This document shows, piece after piece, positions 7,211 through 15,123 of a stretch of 64,000 bases of DNA. The stretch is taken from positions 248,001 through 312,000 of the forward strand of contig CBDDIR010000003.1 in NCBI GenBank assembly GCA_965229115.1, read 5' to 3'. Below the pieces are notes generated by a model, which saw only the letters and a list, made by a program, of their open reading frames with translations, was not told where the DNA came from and searched no databases. Made by a program: the position numbers and the translations under genes. Position 1 is the first letter of the stretch. Every line of letters starts with the position of its first letter. This stretch comes from UBA7672 sp965229115. GTDB lineage: Bacteria; Pseudomonadota; Alphaproteobacteria; Caulobacterales; Hyphomonadaceae.

Positions 7211-7818
7211 GCTGCGGCATCCATGACAGTGCGGCAACGCCAGAACAGGTGGTCGACGCCATCGAAGGGGAAGAAGCCGAGGTGGCGCATGATTTTCGCG
7301 CCGGCTTCGGTTGTGTCCTTTCCGAAGAAGGGAAGGTCGGGGAAATGCTGGTCGATCAGGGTGCGCAGCGCCAGCACCAGCGCGCCACGGCTCACCTGGT
7401 CCTTGCCCGCATAGCACCAGCAGTAGAAGCCGGCGAGCGGCTCGCCCATGCGGGCCACCCACTTCTGGTCGATGTTGGCCGCGTCGAACGTGCCGTCGAT
7501 CATCGCTGCGACACCGGCGCTGGTCAGCGCGAGCGGAGCCAGGAAGCCCGTGACGTTTTCATTACGGCGAACCACCCAGATGGCGGCATTCGTCAGGCTG
7601 TCGACGCGCTTGATCTCGGCCAGCGAGGCAAGGCTCGGCCCCAGCTCCGCCGTCGCCAGCGCATGCACATCAGCGAAATCCTGATCGGTCACCGCATGAT
7701 GCAGCTTCACCGAGGCCATCATAAGTTCAGAGGCGCCATGCGTGTAACGCGGGTGAAGGCGGTCGCCTCCAAGCCTCCGCAACGCGGCGCGCGCGTCTTC
7801 CAGAACCATCACCATCAC
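7207..7818 (-). CDS. GNAT-like protein
   Basis: Up to 203 residues from a GTG at 7816-7818. An alternative ATG pair at 7717-7722 (MMASVKL) would give about 170 residues and still contain the recognisable domain. Neither start has a convincing ribosome site. The body reads like a divergent GNAT fold: VKLHHAVTDQDFADVHALA, a central strand with VTGFLAPLAL, and a C-terminal TTEAGAKIMRHLGFFPF resembling the GNAT GFxxxG end. The classical acetyl-CoA P-loop is weak, so it may be a degenerate partner of the downstream acetyltransferase. It is the first gene of the cassette and is divergent from the LysR gene. Confidence 0.65.
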   Translation of the reverse strand: MMVMVLEDARAALRRLGGDRLHPRYTHGASELMMASVKLHHAVTDQDFADVHALATAELGPSLASLAEIKRVDSLTNAAIWVVRRNENVTGFLAPLALTSAGVAAMIDGTFDAANIDQKWVARMGEPLAGFYCWCYAGKDQVSRGALVLALRTLIDQHFPDLPFFGKDTTEAGAKIMRHLGFFPFDGVDHLFWRCRTVMDAAA

Positions 7819-7905
7819 CCAACCACCGTTTTTGTTTTTTAATCTCTTGCTAACCTTTCACCACAAACTGGAACATGGCGCTTCAGCCATTTGGGCACAA
7901 CGGTT

Positions 7906-8901
7906 ATGACGACGCGGGAAGGGACCGAGCGGCTAGGCCGCGAGCTCGTCGACTGGTCCGATTTGCGCACCTTTTATGCGGTCGCAACTGCGGGTTCGAT
8001 GAACGCTGCAGCCGAGCAGATGGGCGTCACCCAGTCGGCCATTTCCAAGCGTCTCGGACAGCTCGAATTGCGCCTCGGCGCACGTCTTCTCGACCGTTCG
8101 CCCGCAGGTATTCAGTTGACCGAGGCAGGTGCAGAAGCGCTCGATCACGTGACCACAATGATGCGCGCCAGCCAGTCGCTTGAGAACACGCTGAAGGGAC
8201 TTGAGACGAAGACCCAGGGCGAGGTGAAGATCTGGTCCAATGACGGCGTGCTGGCTTACTGCATTACACCGAACATGGGCGCATTCCTTTCGGAGAACCC
8301 CGGTCTTCGCTTGCAGTTACTTTCCGATCGCAACCTGCCGAAGCAGGGGCAGGGCTATGCCGATGTGGTCGTCGGCTTCGATCAACCCAAGCAGGCGGAG
8401 GTGATTTCCTTCCCCGTCGCGACGCTCCACTACTGTGCGTTTTCAAGCCGCGAATACATCGCCACTTACGGCGCCCCGCAGGCCCTTCTGGACGTCGGAC
8501 AGCACCGTGTCCTGAATCACACGCACTACACGGAAAATGCAGGGTGGAAGGACAAGACCGCCCAGATCGCCGGTCTGGTAGAGCCTGCGATTCTCACCGA
8601 TTGCTCGGCATCCCTGCTCAACGCGACTGCGGCTGGAGCAGGAATAGCTGTTATGCCGAGTTATGCGAGTAGATTGGATCCCCGCCTCGTGGCGCTTCCA
8701 ATTCCGCCGCTCGCCTCCGTCAAAGTCTGGCTGAGCTTCCACGAAAGTGCACGCCGCGTGCCGCGCATCCGCACCGTCGTCACCTGGATGCGCGAAATCT
8801 TCGACCGCCGCAAAAACCCCTGGTTCCGCGAAGAGTTCGTCCCCCCCAACCTGTTCGACGCCCCCTCCACGCAGACCTGGGTCGAAGACAAGGTCGCGTA
8901 A
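7906..8901 (+). CDS. LysR family transcriptional regulator
   Basis: 331 residues from the ATG at 7906; a TTG 15 bases upstream is an alternative start. The winged HTH is WSDLRTFYAVATAGSMNAAA, then QMGVTQSAISKRLGQLE, at residues about 15-75. A long effector-binding domain follows, with DVVVGFDQPKQAEV and, near residue 245, LLNATAAGAGIAVMPSY, typical of the second LysR subdomain. The tail after residue 300 is longer than usual and rich in aromatic residues. Divergence from the GNAT/isochorismatase-fold cassette suggests it controls that cassette from the roughly 90-base intergenic region. Confidence 0.93.
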   Translation: MTTREGTERLGRELVDWSDLRTFYAVATAGSMNAAAEQMGVTQSAISKRLGQLELRLGARLLDRSPAGIQLTEAGAEALDHVTTMMRASQSLENTLKGLETKTQGEVKIWSNDGVLAYCITPNMGAFLSENPGLRLQLLSDRNLPKQGQGYADVVVGFDQPKQAEVISFPVATLHYCAFSSREYIATYGAPQALLDVGQHRVLNHTHYTENAGWKDKTAQIAGLVEPAILTDCSASLLNATAAGAGIAVMPSYASRLDPRLVALPIPPLASVKVWLSFHESARRVPRIRTVVTWMREIFDRRKNPWFREEFVPPNLFDAPSTQTWVEDKVA

Positions 8902-8994
8902 CCAGCCGCGCTAACGCCCGCTCTGGAAGCGTGAACCCAGTTCACGCGTTCCCGGCGAAGGCCGGGATCCAGTCGCCACGCACCCCGTCCAGCA

Positions 8995-9119
8995 GGACCC
9001 CCTCCTGTCCTCTCCCTTTCAGGTGGGAGGGACCAGGTGGCGGGAGCTTACCCAACATCGAAGGCCGGTGACTGCTGCAGGGTCCCTCCCCCTGAAAGGG
9101 GGAGGACAGGAGGGGGTCC
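8995..9119. repeat. Inverted repeat with 39-40 base arms
   Basis: 8995-9034 (GGACCCCCTCCTGTCC start, GGGAGGGACC end) pairs with 9081-9119 (GGTCCCTCCC start, GGGGGTCC end) with few mismatches around a 46-base centre. There is no coding sequence across it. It looks like one of the short mobile or interspersed palindromes common between alphaproteobacterial genes. Confidence 0.8.
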
Positions 9120-9137
9120 AACCGAACACGCGTTTGG

Positions 9138-9228
9138 GGGATGGCGGTGATGCAGAACTGTAGGACAGCCAAAAACCATCCCTAACAATCTCAACAGCTT
9201 GCAGCCCCAACTTGGGGGATAGAGCCCC
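9138..9228 (-). repeat. Diverged repeat (copy 1 of 2)
   Basis: Read on the minus strand, this stretch aligns over about 90 bases, with roughly 70 percent identity by eye, to 48931-49022 on the plus strand. Shared cores include CAAGTTG, GTTGA(G/A)AT, GGGATG(G/A)TTTTT and TGTCCT(A/G)CAGTT. Neither copy lies in a recognisable gene. Confidence 0.6.
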
Positions 9229-9239
9229 GCAGAATCTAC

Positions 9240-9660
9240 GGCGCCGTGAACCGCCCTTATAATCATCCCCGCACTCACATGAGGGAGGTCCAGGAGACGT
9301 CCGAAACTCTGGATGTGGGTGCGTTGGCCGGCGTGGCTATCGAGGCGTCAGCGCGGAGCTTTGGGCTCTGGACAGCACAGCGAGGAAGTCCTGCGGGTAG
9401 CGTCCCGTGGGGCGAAACGAACTTCGAACGGCATGGCCTCCGGGGGATGTGAAACCGGAGGGACCAGGGGGACGGTCGGTTAGGCCCCCTGACACGCTGA
9501 ACCGGGTGAACAGGCACGGAGCTAAGGCGCCAGGGGCAACGACGTACCCTGGAAGACCGAGACAACTCCTCATGCGGCTGAACCGGGACAAACGGCCAGA
9601 CACGGGGCGCGTGAAGACGCGCATCAGCTGATCCACAAGATCAGCACAGGCACTACCCAC
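9240..9660. other. Structured, apparently non-coding stretch of unknown identity
   Basis: No convincing protein is encoded here. Read on the plus strand there is a run of stable local stems: 9437-9443 with 9455-9461 (CCTCCGG/CCGGAGG), 9465-9471 with 9485-9491 (CAGGGGG/CCCCCTG), 9530-9535 with 9547-9552 (CCAGGG/CCCTGG), and 9607-9612 with 9617-9622 (GCGCGT/ACGCGC closing a four-base loop). This looks more like a folded RNA than spacer. It lacks the conserved GAGGAAAGUCCGGGC of RNase P RNA. A group II intron 5' remnant (GTGCG at 9319-9323) is conceivable, but no domain V or reverse transcriptase is present. Confidence 0.4.
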
Positions 9661-9769
9661 GGCGTGACTTCATGCGCCCCGCTCCCTCAAGGGGGAGAGA
9701 CGAACACAGGCATCCCGCAGGACATCGGTCCGTGCGAACGAGATTTGGTGTTTGAAATCACCCACTAGC

Positions 9770-9868
9770 TGTCATCCCGGAAACGCGAAGCGTTATCCGG
9801 GACCCATCGGGAGAGCGCCACAGCGGATGGATGGGTCCCGGGTCTCGCTGCGCTCGCCCGGGATGACA
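9770..9868. repeat. Palindromic repeat, family B (copy 1)
   Basis: The outer arms TGTCATCCCGG (9770-9780) and CCGGGATGACA (9858-9868) are perfect. Inner arms ATCCGGGACCCAT (9795-9807) and 9831-9843 pair with one mismatch. A second copy with the same outer arms and the same inner ATGGGTCCCGG lies at 49041-49141. The rest of the interval from 9869 to the htrA-like start holds nothing recognised apart from its promoter region. Confidence 0.85.
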
Positions 9869-10217
9869 AGTCGTGGGGAATGTCAGCTTAAGGCGCTCGA
9901 TTGCCGACTGCCCATTCCCGACTGCCCGGCGCGAAGCGCCCGCGACATTTGCACCGCCCCATCCCCACCTATCCGCACCCCAAAACCCCCGATCCCAACA
10001 GACTCAAAGGCTTGACTGCTTAACCGCTCACCTTGCCTTCAGGCTGACGTGAATTGCGCCCGGAAATGTCCACATTCACAAGGCAGAAGGAGCATATTCC
10101 GGCGTCGAGTTAATGTTCGGGACAGACCCGTTTCATGTTCGCGGCGTTCCCTTGGTTCAACAACAAGCCTGCACCCAATTTCCACTCCCAGAAACGCGTG
10201 CCGGCACGGAGACAAAA

Positions 10218-11723
10218 ATGAAGCGTGGAACTGTAATTGGCGCGACTGGCGGGCTGATTGCGGGCGTGAGCCTCGGAGCCCTCGCCCTTGCGGCGCCAGC
10301 CTTCGGCCTCTTCAACCATAACGCGTCCTCGGCGGGCGCAACGGCGGCGGCCCAACTCGCCCTGCCGACCATCAGCCAGCAAGCGCGCTGGGGTAATCTC
10401 CCGAACCTCGCCGACCTCGTCTCGACCGTCTCCCCCTCGGTCGTCCAGATCCAGGTCCGCTCCTCCAGCCCCGTTCGCCAGTCCCAGTTCCAGGGCCGCA
10501 ACCCGTTCGAAGGCACGCCCTTCGAGGATTACTTCGGCGCGCCCGGCCAGGGCGGCCAGCAACAGGGTGAAGCGCCCGATCGCATGGGCTCGGGTTCAGG
10601 CTTCTTCATCGAAGGCGGCTACATCGTCACCAACAACCACGTTGTCGACGACGCCAAGAAAATGACGGTCGTGTTCGACGATGGTCGCGAGATGGAAGGC
10701 ACGCTGGTCGGCACCGACCCGAAAACCGACCTCGCCGTCCTGAAAGTCGCCGGCACGAACATCCCGCGCGGCCTGCCTTGGGGCAACAGCACCAACGCCC
10801 GCCCCGGCGACAGCGTCTTCGCCGTCGGCTCGCCCTTCGGCCTCGGCAACACCGTGACGGCGGGTATCGTCTCGGCGCGCGGCCGCAACATCAACTCCGG
10901 CCAGTATGACGACTTCATCCAGGTCGACGCCCCGATCAACCAGGGCAACAGCGGCGGTCCGCTGTTCGACCAGTCGGGTTCGGTCATCGGCGTGAACTCG
11001 GCGATCTACTCGCCCACCGGCGGCAACGTCGGCATCGGCTTCTCGATCCCGTCCGACATGGCCAAGGGCATCGTCGCCCAGCTCATCGCGCACGGCACGG
11101 TCGAACGCGGCTGGCTCGGCGTCAGCATCGGACCGGTGACGCCGGACATCGCCTCGAGCCTCAACCTCGCATCCTCCAAGGGCGCGATGGTGCAGGGCGT
11201 GACCGATGGCTCCCCCGCCGCCAAGGCAGGCATCAAGGAAGGCGACGTCATCCTTCACTACGGCGATCGCGAGATCGGCCACGTGCAGGACCTGACCCGC
11301 GCCGTTGCAGACACCAAGGCCGGCACCACGCGCGATCTCAAGATCATGCGCGATGGCCGGGCGCAGACGCTCAAGGTTTCGATTGACGCCCTCAAGGATG
11401 ACGCGGCCAAGCCCACTTTGGCCAGCGCCACGCCGGCGCCGGGCGCGGGTACGACGCTCAGCCTCGCTGAGCTGGGCCTCGGCCTGGCGTCCGGTGATGG
11501 CGGCCTCGTGGTCTCCTCGGTGAAGGTCAACTCGCCCGCGGCTGACGCCGGCATCCGGGTCGGCGACAAGCTGGTGAAGGTCAACCAGACCAACGCAACA
11601 TCCGCCGACGTCGCCAAGAAAGCCGTCGACGACGCCAAGAAGCAGAACCGCAACGCAGTGCTCCTGCAGCTGCAGCGGAATGACACGAGGTTCTTTGTTG
11701 GAGTTCCTTTCTCGGGCAACTAG
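10218..11723 (+). CDS. HtrA/Deg family periplasmic serine protease
   Basis: 501 residues from the ATG at 10218, with GGAG six bases upstream; an earlier in-frame ATG would bury the signal peptide. The order is: signal peptide or anchor (residues about 1-30), trypsin-like protease with His141 (NNHVVDD), Asp171 (TDLAVLK) and Ser245 (GNSGGP), then two PDZ domains at about residues 300-390 and 410-500. This is the standard DegP/DegQ layout for degrading or refolding damaged envelope proteins. The two-component system immediately downstream suggests envelope-stress regulation of the locus, as in related genomes, though a hairpin separates the genes. Confidence 0.96.
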   Translation: MKRGTVIGATGGLIAGVSLGALALAAPAFGLFNHNASSAGATAAAQLALPTISQQARWGNLPNLADLVSTVSPSVVQIQVRSSSPVRQSQFQGRNPFEGTPFEDYFGAPGQGGQQQGEAPDRMGSGSGFFIEGGYIVTNNHVVDDAKKMTVVFDDGREMEGTLVGTDPKTDLAVLKVAGTNIPRGLPWGNSTNARPGDSVFAVGSPFGLGNTVTAGIVSARGRNINSGQYDDFIQVDAPINQGNSGGPLFDQSGSVIGVNSAIYSPTGGNVGIGFSIPSDMAKGIVAQLIAHGTVERGWLGVSIGPVTPDIASSLNLASSKGAMVQGVTDGSPAAKAGIKEGDVILHYGDREIGHVQDLTRAVADTKAGTTRDLKIMRDGRAQTLKVSIDALKDDAAKPTLASATPAPGAGTTLSLAELGLGLASGDGGLVVSSVKVNSPAADAGIRVGDKLVKVNQTNATSADVAKKAVDDAKKQNRNAVLLQLQRNDTRFFVGVPFSGN

Positions 11724-11737
11724 CACCCGGGGAAGTG

Positions 11738-11791
11738 CAGGCGCGGCCGTTCCGTCGTCCGTCCCCCAAGTGAGCGGAACGACCGCGCCTG
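11738..11791 (+). terminator. Hairpin between protease and response regulator
   Basis: The 17-base arms 11738-11754 (CAGGCGCGGCCGTTCCG) and 11775-11791 pair with one mismatch around a 20-base loop. There is no T-run directly after the stem, so it may attenuate or protect the protease mRNA rather than terminate fully. Confidence 0.55.
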
Positions 11792-11859
11792 TTCCTACAA
11801 GGCTTCCGCAAGGGAGCACCCCTCGAGAGGCTTCCTTGTTAACCGGGAGGGCCTAAATC

Positions 11860-12546
11860 ATGACCATGCGAATCCTGGTTATCGAGGACGAGGCCCGCAC
11901 CGCCGACTTCATCGAGCGGGGCCTCAAGGAAAAAGGCCACGCCGTCGACGTGTGCCGCACGGGTCCGGAAGGGCTCAGCTACGCCCTGGGCGGCGAGCAC
12001 GACGCCATCATCCTGGATCGCATGCTGCCCCAGATGGATGGCCTCACCATCCTCAAGCGCCTCCGCGCCGAAGACCGCCAGACCCCCGCCATCATCCTCT
12101 CCGCCCTCGGCCAGATCGACCACCGCGTCGAAGGTCTGAAAGCCGGCAGCGACGACTACCTCGTCAAACCCTTTGCGTTCTCCGAACTCCTCGCCCGTCT
12201 CGAAGCCATCGTCCGCCGCCGCGACCCCCGCGCCGCCGAGCAGACCGAGCTGAAGGTCGACGACCTCCGCCTCGACCTCGAACGCCGCCGCGCCTTCCGC
12301 GGCCCCCGCGAGATCGACCTGCTGCCCCGCGAATTTGCGATCCTCGAATACCTGATGCGCAATGCCGGCCGTCCGGTCACGCGCACCATGCTGCTCAACC
12401 ATGTCTGGGATTACCAGTTCGAACCGCAAGCCAACGTCGTCGACGTGCACATCTCCCGCCTCCGCCGCAAGATCGACGGGGCAGGCGAGCGCCCGCTGAT
12501 CGAAACGCTGCGCGGCGAAGGCTATCGCGTCCGGTCAGCCAACTGA
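11860..12546 (+). CDS. OmpR-family response regulator
   Basis: 228 residues. The N-terminal receiver has the acidic pair EDE, phospho-acceptor Asp53 (ILDRMLPQMDG) and the conserved Lys in DDYLVKPF. The C-terminal winged helix (about residues 125-225) ends RRKIDGAG and GEGYRV, typical of OmpR/PhoB. A GGGAGG site precedes the ATG; a second ATG two codons in is an alternative. The stop shares one base with the next start, so it is co-translated with its kinase. It is probably the activator arm of a system linked to the HtrA-type protease. Confidence 0.95.
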   Translation: MTMRILVIEDEARTADFIERGLKEKGHAVDVCRTGPEGLSYALGGEHDAIILDRMLPQMDGLTILKRLRAEDRQTPAIILSALGQIDHRVEGLKAGSDDYLVKPFAFSELLARLEAIVRRRDPRAAEQTELKVDDLRLDLERRRAFRGPREIDLLPREFAILEYLMRNAGRPVTRTMLLNHVWDYQFEPQANVVDVHISRLRRKIDGAGERPLIETLRGEGYRVRSAN

Positions 12547-13916
12547 TGGCAAGACGGCTGGGGTTGGGGACACTCAGTGCACGAGTGATCGGTCTGTCAG
12601 CGCTGATGACGCTGGCGATCATCGGCGCTGCGTTCTCGCTCACCTACGTCGCCGCCACCCGTATTCTCGAACAGGAAACGGCCGAAGTCGTCGAAGCAGA
12701 ACTGCGCGGCATCGTCGATCTCAGCGATGGCGGCCGCAATCTCCCGGCGCTCGTCTCGACCATCCGCGATCGGGCCGTCGGTGAATCCGAGGCGATCTAC
12801 CTCCTGACCGATCGCGAAGGCGCGAAGATCGTCGGCAACCTGTCAGGCTGGCCCGAGAACGTCCGCGCCGACGGCAAATGGACCAGCGTGCGTGGCGTCC
12901 GCGCGCCCAACGGCAAGGTGATCGAGATCGGCGCCGTGGCCTATGTCGCCCCCTTCGGCACGCGCCTGCTCGTCGGCCGCGACCTCCGCGCCGAACGAAA
13001 CTTCCAGGCCGCCCTGATCGAATCCGGCGCCGTGGCGCTGCTGGCGGCGGTCCTGCTCGCGGGCCTGTCGGGCTTCCTCCTCAACCGCCTCGTCATGCGC
13101 CGCATCGGTGACATCGACCGCACCTCGCGCGCAATCGTTGCAGGCGACCTGTCGACCCGCATCCCCGTCCGCTCGGCCGGCGACGAGTTCGGCCGTCTGG
13201 CGATCACCCTCAACGGCATGCTTGAGCGCATCGAGACGCTGGTGACGGAACTCCGCACAGTCACCGACAGCCTCGCCCACGACCTGCGGACGCCCCTGAC
13301 CCGGCTCAAGACGCAGATCCAGCGCGGCAATGACGCAGAACTCCCCGATCCCGCCCGCCGCGAAGCGCTGGGGCAGGCGACGGATGAAGCGGACCGCATC
13401 CTCGCGTCATTCTCGGCCATGATCGACATCGCCCGCGCCGAAGCCGGCGCCGCACGCGACCAGTTTACCGAAGTCGATCTCAGCGCGGTGGTTCGCGACG
13501 TATTCGAGCTCCACCAGCCTCTGGCCGAAGAGATGGGCGTAACCCTGACCTATTCGGAGGAGGCGAGCCCGCTGATGGTCAGCGGCCACGCCCAGTTCCT
13601 GGCCCAGCTCGTCTCCAACCTCGTCGACAACGCCCTGAAGCACGGCTCATCCGGGCTTGCCGTCGCCATGTCGGTCCGCCGTGACGGGGCCATGGCGGAA
13701 GTCGACGTGGCCGACCGGGGCAAGGGCATCCCGGAGGAGCAGCGCATCAGCGCCCTCAAGCGCTTCGGCCGTCTCGATACCGCCCGCACCACCCCCGGCT
13801 CCGGCCTCGGCCTCTCCCTGGCCGCGACACTCGCCCGCATGCACGACGGCGAACTCCTGCTCGAAGACAACGCCCCCGGCCTCAAGGTCCGGGTCCGCAT
13901 CCCGGCCCTCGGCTAG
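12546..13916 (+). CDS. Sensor histidine kinase, partner of the OmpR-type regulator
   Basis: 456 residues, starting in the TGATG overlap with the regulator. Two transmembrane segments (about residues 15-35 and 155-180) enclose a periplasmic sensor domain. A HAMP linker (RRIGDIDRTSRAIVAGDLSTRI) follows. The HisKA helix has His245 in SLAHDLRTPLTRLK, then the N box (NLVDNALKHG), a G1 box DRGKGIP and a G2 box GSGLGLS. This is a complete, inner-membrane, orthodox kinase. The ligand is unknown; the position next to an HtrA protease suggests an envelope signal. Confidence 0.95.
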   Translation: MARRLGLGTLSARVIGLSALMTLAIIGAAFSLTYVAATRILEQETAEVVEAELRGIVDLSDGGRNLPALVSTIRDRAVGESEAIYLLTDREGAKIVGNLSGWPENVRADGKWTSVRGVRAPNGKVIEIGAVAYVAPFGTRLLVGRDLRAERNFQAALIESGAVALLAAVLLAGLSGFLLNRLVMRRIGDIDRTSRAIVAGDLSTRIPVRSAGDEFGRLAITLNGMLERIETLVTELRTVTDSLAHDLRTPLTRLKTQIQRGNDAELPDPARREALGQATDEADRILASFSAMIDIARAEAGAARDQFTEVDLSAVVRDVFELHQPLAEEMGVTLTYSEEASPLMVSGHAQFLAQLVSNLVDNALKHGSSGLAVAMSVRRDGAMAEVDVADRGKGIPEEQRISALKRFGRLDTARTTPGSGLGLSLAATLARMHDGELLLEDNAPGLKVRVRIPALG

Positions 13917-14007
13917 CGATTACCGGCGATATTAATCGCCGCACCCCTCAAAACCCCAGCAAAACGGCGGTCTGTCCCGCAGACCGGCAGGTTTTGCCTA
14001 CCCTTTC

Positions 14008-14033
14008 TTAACCACTCATTTGCGAGAGTTAAC
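14008..14033 (+). promoter_or_regulatory. Candidate CtrA-type site upstream of fliQ
   Basis: TTAACC at 14008-14013 and GTTAAC at 14028-14033 lie 52-77 bases before the fliQ start. Early flagellar promoters of Caulobacter-type bacteria carry TTAA-based CtrA half-sites. The spacing is not the strict TTAA-N7-TTAA, so this is only a candidate. The window also encodes CckA, the kinase that feeds CtrA. Confidence 0.4.
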
Positions 14034-14084
14034 GGCCGGAAACCATAACTTTGACGGCCTTTATTCTTGAAAGAGGTGGCAGGC

Positions 14085-14348
14085 ATGAATGGCCTGGAGG
14101 TTCTCGACTTTGGCCGTGACGCGCTCTGGACGACGGTCTGGATGTGCGCCCCCGCGATGATTGCGGGGCTGGTCGTCGGTCTGGTCATCGCCTTCTTCCA
14201 GGCGCTCACCCAGATCCAGGAAATGACCCTCGTCTTCGTCCCGAAGATCATGGCGATCTTCGCGGCCCTGCTGATCTTCCTGCCGCTGATGGGCGCGTTG
14301 CTCGCCGGCTTCGCCAACGAAGTCTTCGCCCGCATAGCCGAGTTCTAG
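14085..14348 (+). CDS. fliQ: Flagellar export protein FliQ
   Basis: 87 residues from the ATG at 14085 with AAGAGG upstream; this is the usual FliQ length of 86-90. There are two hydrophobic segments (about residues 17-40 and 50-72). The region IAFFQALTQIQEMTLVFVPK is the conserved FliQ/SctS segment. FliQ is part of the FliPQR membrane gate of the flagellar type III secretion apparatus. It is first in a fliQ-fliR-flhB run; fliP is not in the window. Confidence 0.96.
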   Translation: MNGLEVLDFGRDALWTTVWMCAPAMIAGLVVGLVIAFFQALTQIQEMTLVFVPKIMAIFAALLIFLPLMGALLAGFANEVFARIAEF

Positions 14349-14361
14349 GGAGTCCCCGAGT

Positions 14362-15117
14362 TTGGACTGGCTCAACCAATACGCATGGATCGGAGCGCTT
14401 CTCTTCGCGCGCCTCGGCGCCGTGATGATGGTTGCGCCGGCCTGGGGCGAGCAGGCGACGCCGCCCATGATGCGGCTGGGCGTGGCGGTTCTGATCACGG
14501 CGGTATTGGCGCCCACGCTGGCCGGCAATGCCCCGCGCATGCCCGCTCAGTTCACCGGCGCGATCCCGATGATCATGAGCGAAGTCATCATCGGCCTGAT
14601 CCTCGGCCTCGGCGCCCGTCTGATGATGAGCGCGCTGCAGGTGGCAGGCGCAACCGTCGGTATCGCTTCGGGCTTGGGCTTCGCGCAGCAGGTCGACCCG
14701 ATCGCTAGCCAGCCGGCCGCGATCTTCTCTGGCTTCTTCTCGCTGATGGGCGTCGTCCTCATCATGTCGGCCGGTCTCCACCGGGTCATGATCGAGGCGG
14801 CAGCCGACAGCTACACCATCTTCCCGCCCGGCGCGTTCCCGCCGATCGGGGACGCATCCAGTTTCGTGATCGACGCGGTATCGAACTCCTTCCGCCTCGG
14901 CATCCAGATTGCCGCGCCGGTTCTGATCTTCTCTCTGGTCTTCAACGTGGCGCTGGGCCTTATCTCGCGCCTCATTCCGCAGATTCAGATTTACATGACG
15001 GCGATGCCGCTGTCGGTGATGATGTCGCTTGCGGTGCTCGCACTTGGTATTGGCGGCGGGATGATGGTCTGGCTCCAGGCAATGGAAGCCCAGATGCGCA
15101 TCTTCACGGTGAGGTAG
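14362..15117 (+). CDS. fliR: Flagellar export protein FliR
   Basis: 251 residues from a TTG start at 14362 (MDWLNQYAWIG), with GGGAG upstream; the next ATG would remove the first membrane segment. About six hydrophobic segments are present, as in FliR/SctT. Internal segments FSGFFSLMGVVLIM and GLISRLIPQIQIYMTAMPL are characteristic of the family. FliR completes the export gate with FliP and FliQ. The 13-base gap to fliQ and the 6-base gap to flhB indicate an operon. Confidence 0.94.
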   Translation: MDWLNQYAWIGALLFARLGAVMMVAPAWGEQATPPMMRLGVAVLITAVLAPTLAGNAPRMPAQFTGAIPMIMSEVIIGLILGLGARLMMSALQVAGATVGIASGLGFAQQVDPIASQPAAIFSGFFSLMGVVLIMSAGLHRVMIEAAADSYTIFPPGAFPPIGDASSFVIDAVSNSFRLGIQIAAPVLIFSLVFNVALGLISRLIPQIQIYMTAMPLSVMMSLAVLALGIGGGMMVWLQAMEAQMRIFTVR

Positions 15118-15123
15118 CGCACC

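Noticed and set aside
9407..9631. A 74-codon frame in the structured gap
   Set aside because: There is no ribosome site and no domain, and it runs through the stems in a way that suggests RNA structure instead.
9319..9660. Group II intron or RNase P RNA in the gap before the protease
   Set aside because: No domain V, no reverse transcriptase, and no conserved RNase P core could be found; only the stems are reported.
11952..12545. Upstream in-frame extension of the sensor kinase
   Set aside because: It overlaps the whole response regulator in another frame and is Pro/Arg-rich; the TGATG start at 12546 fits the membrane segment.
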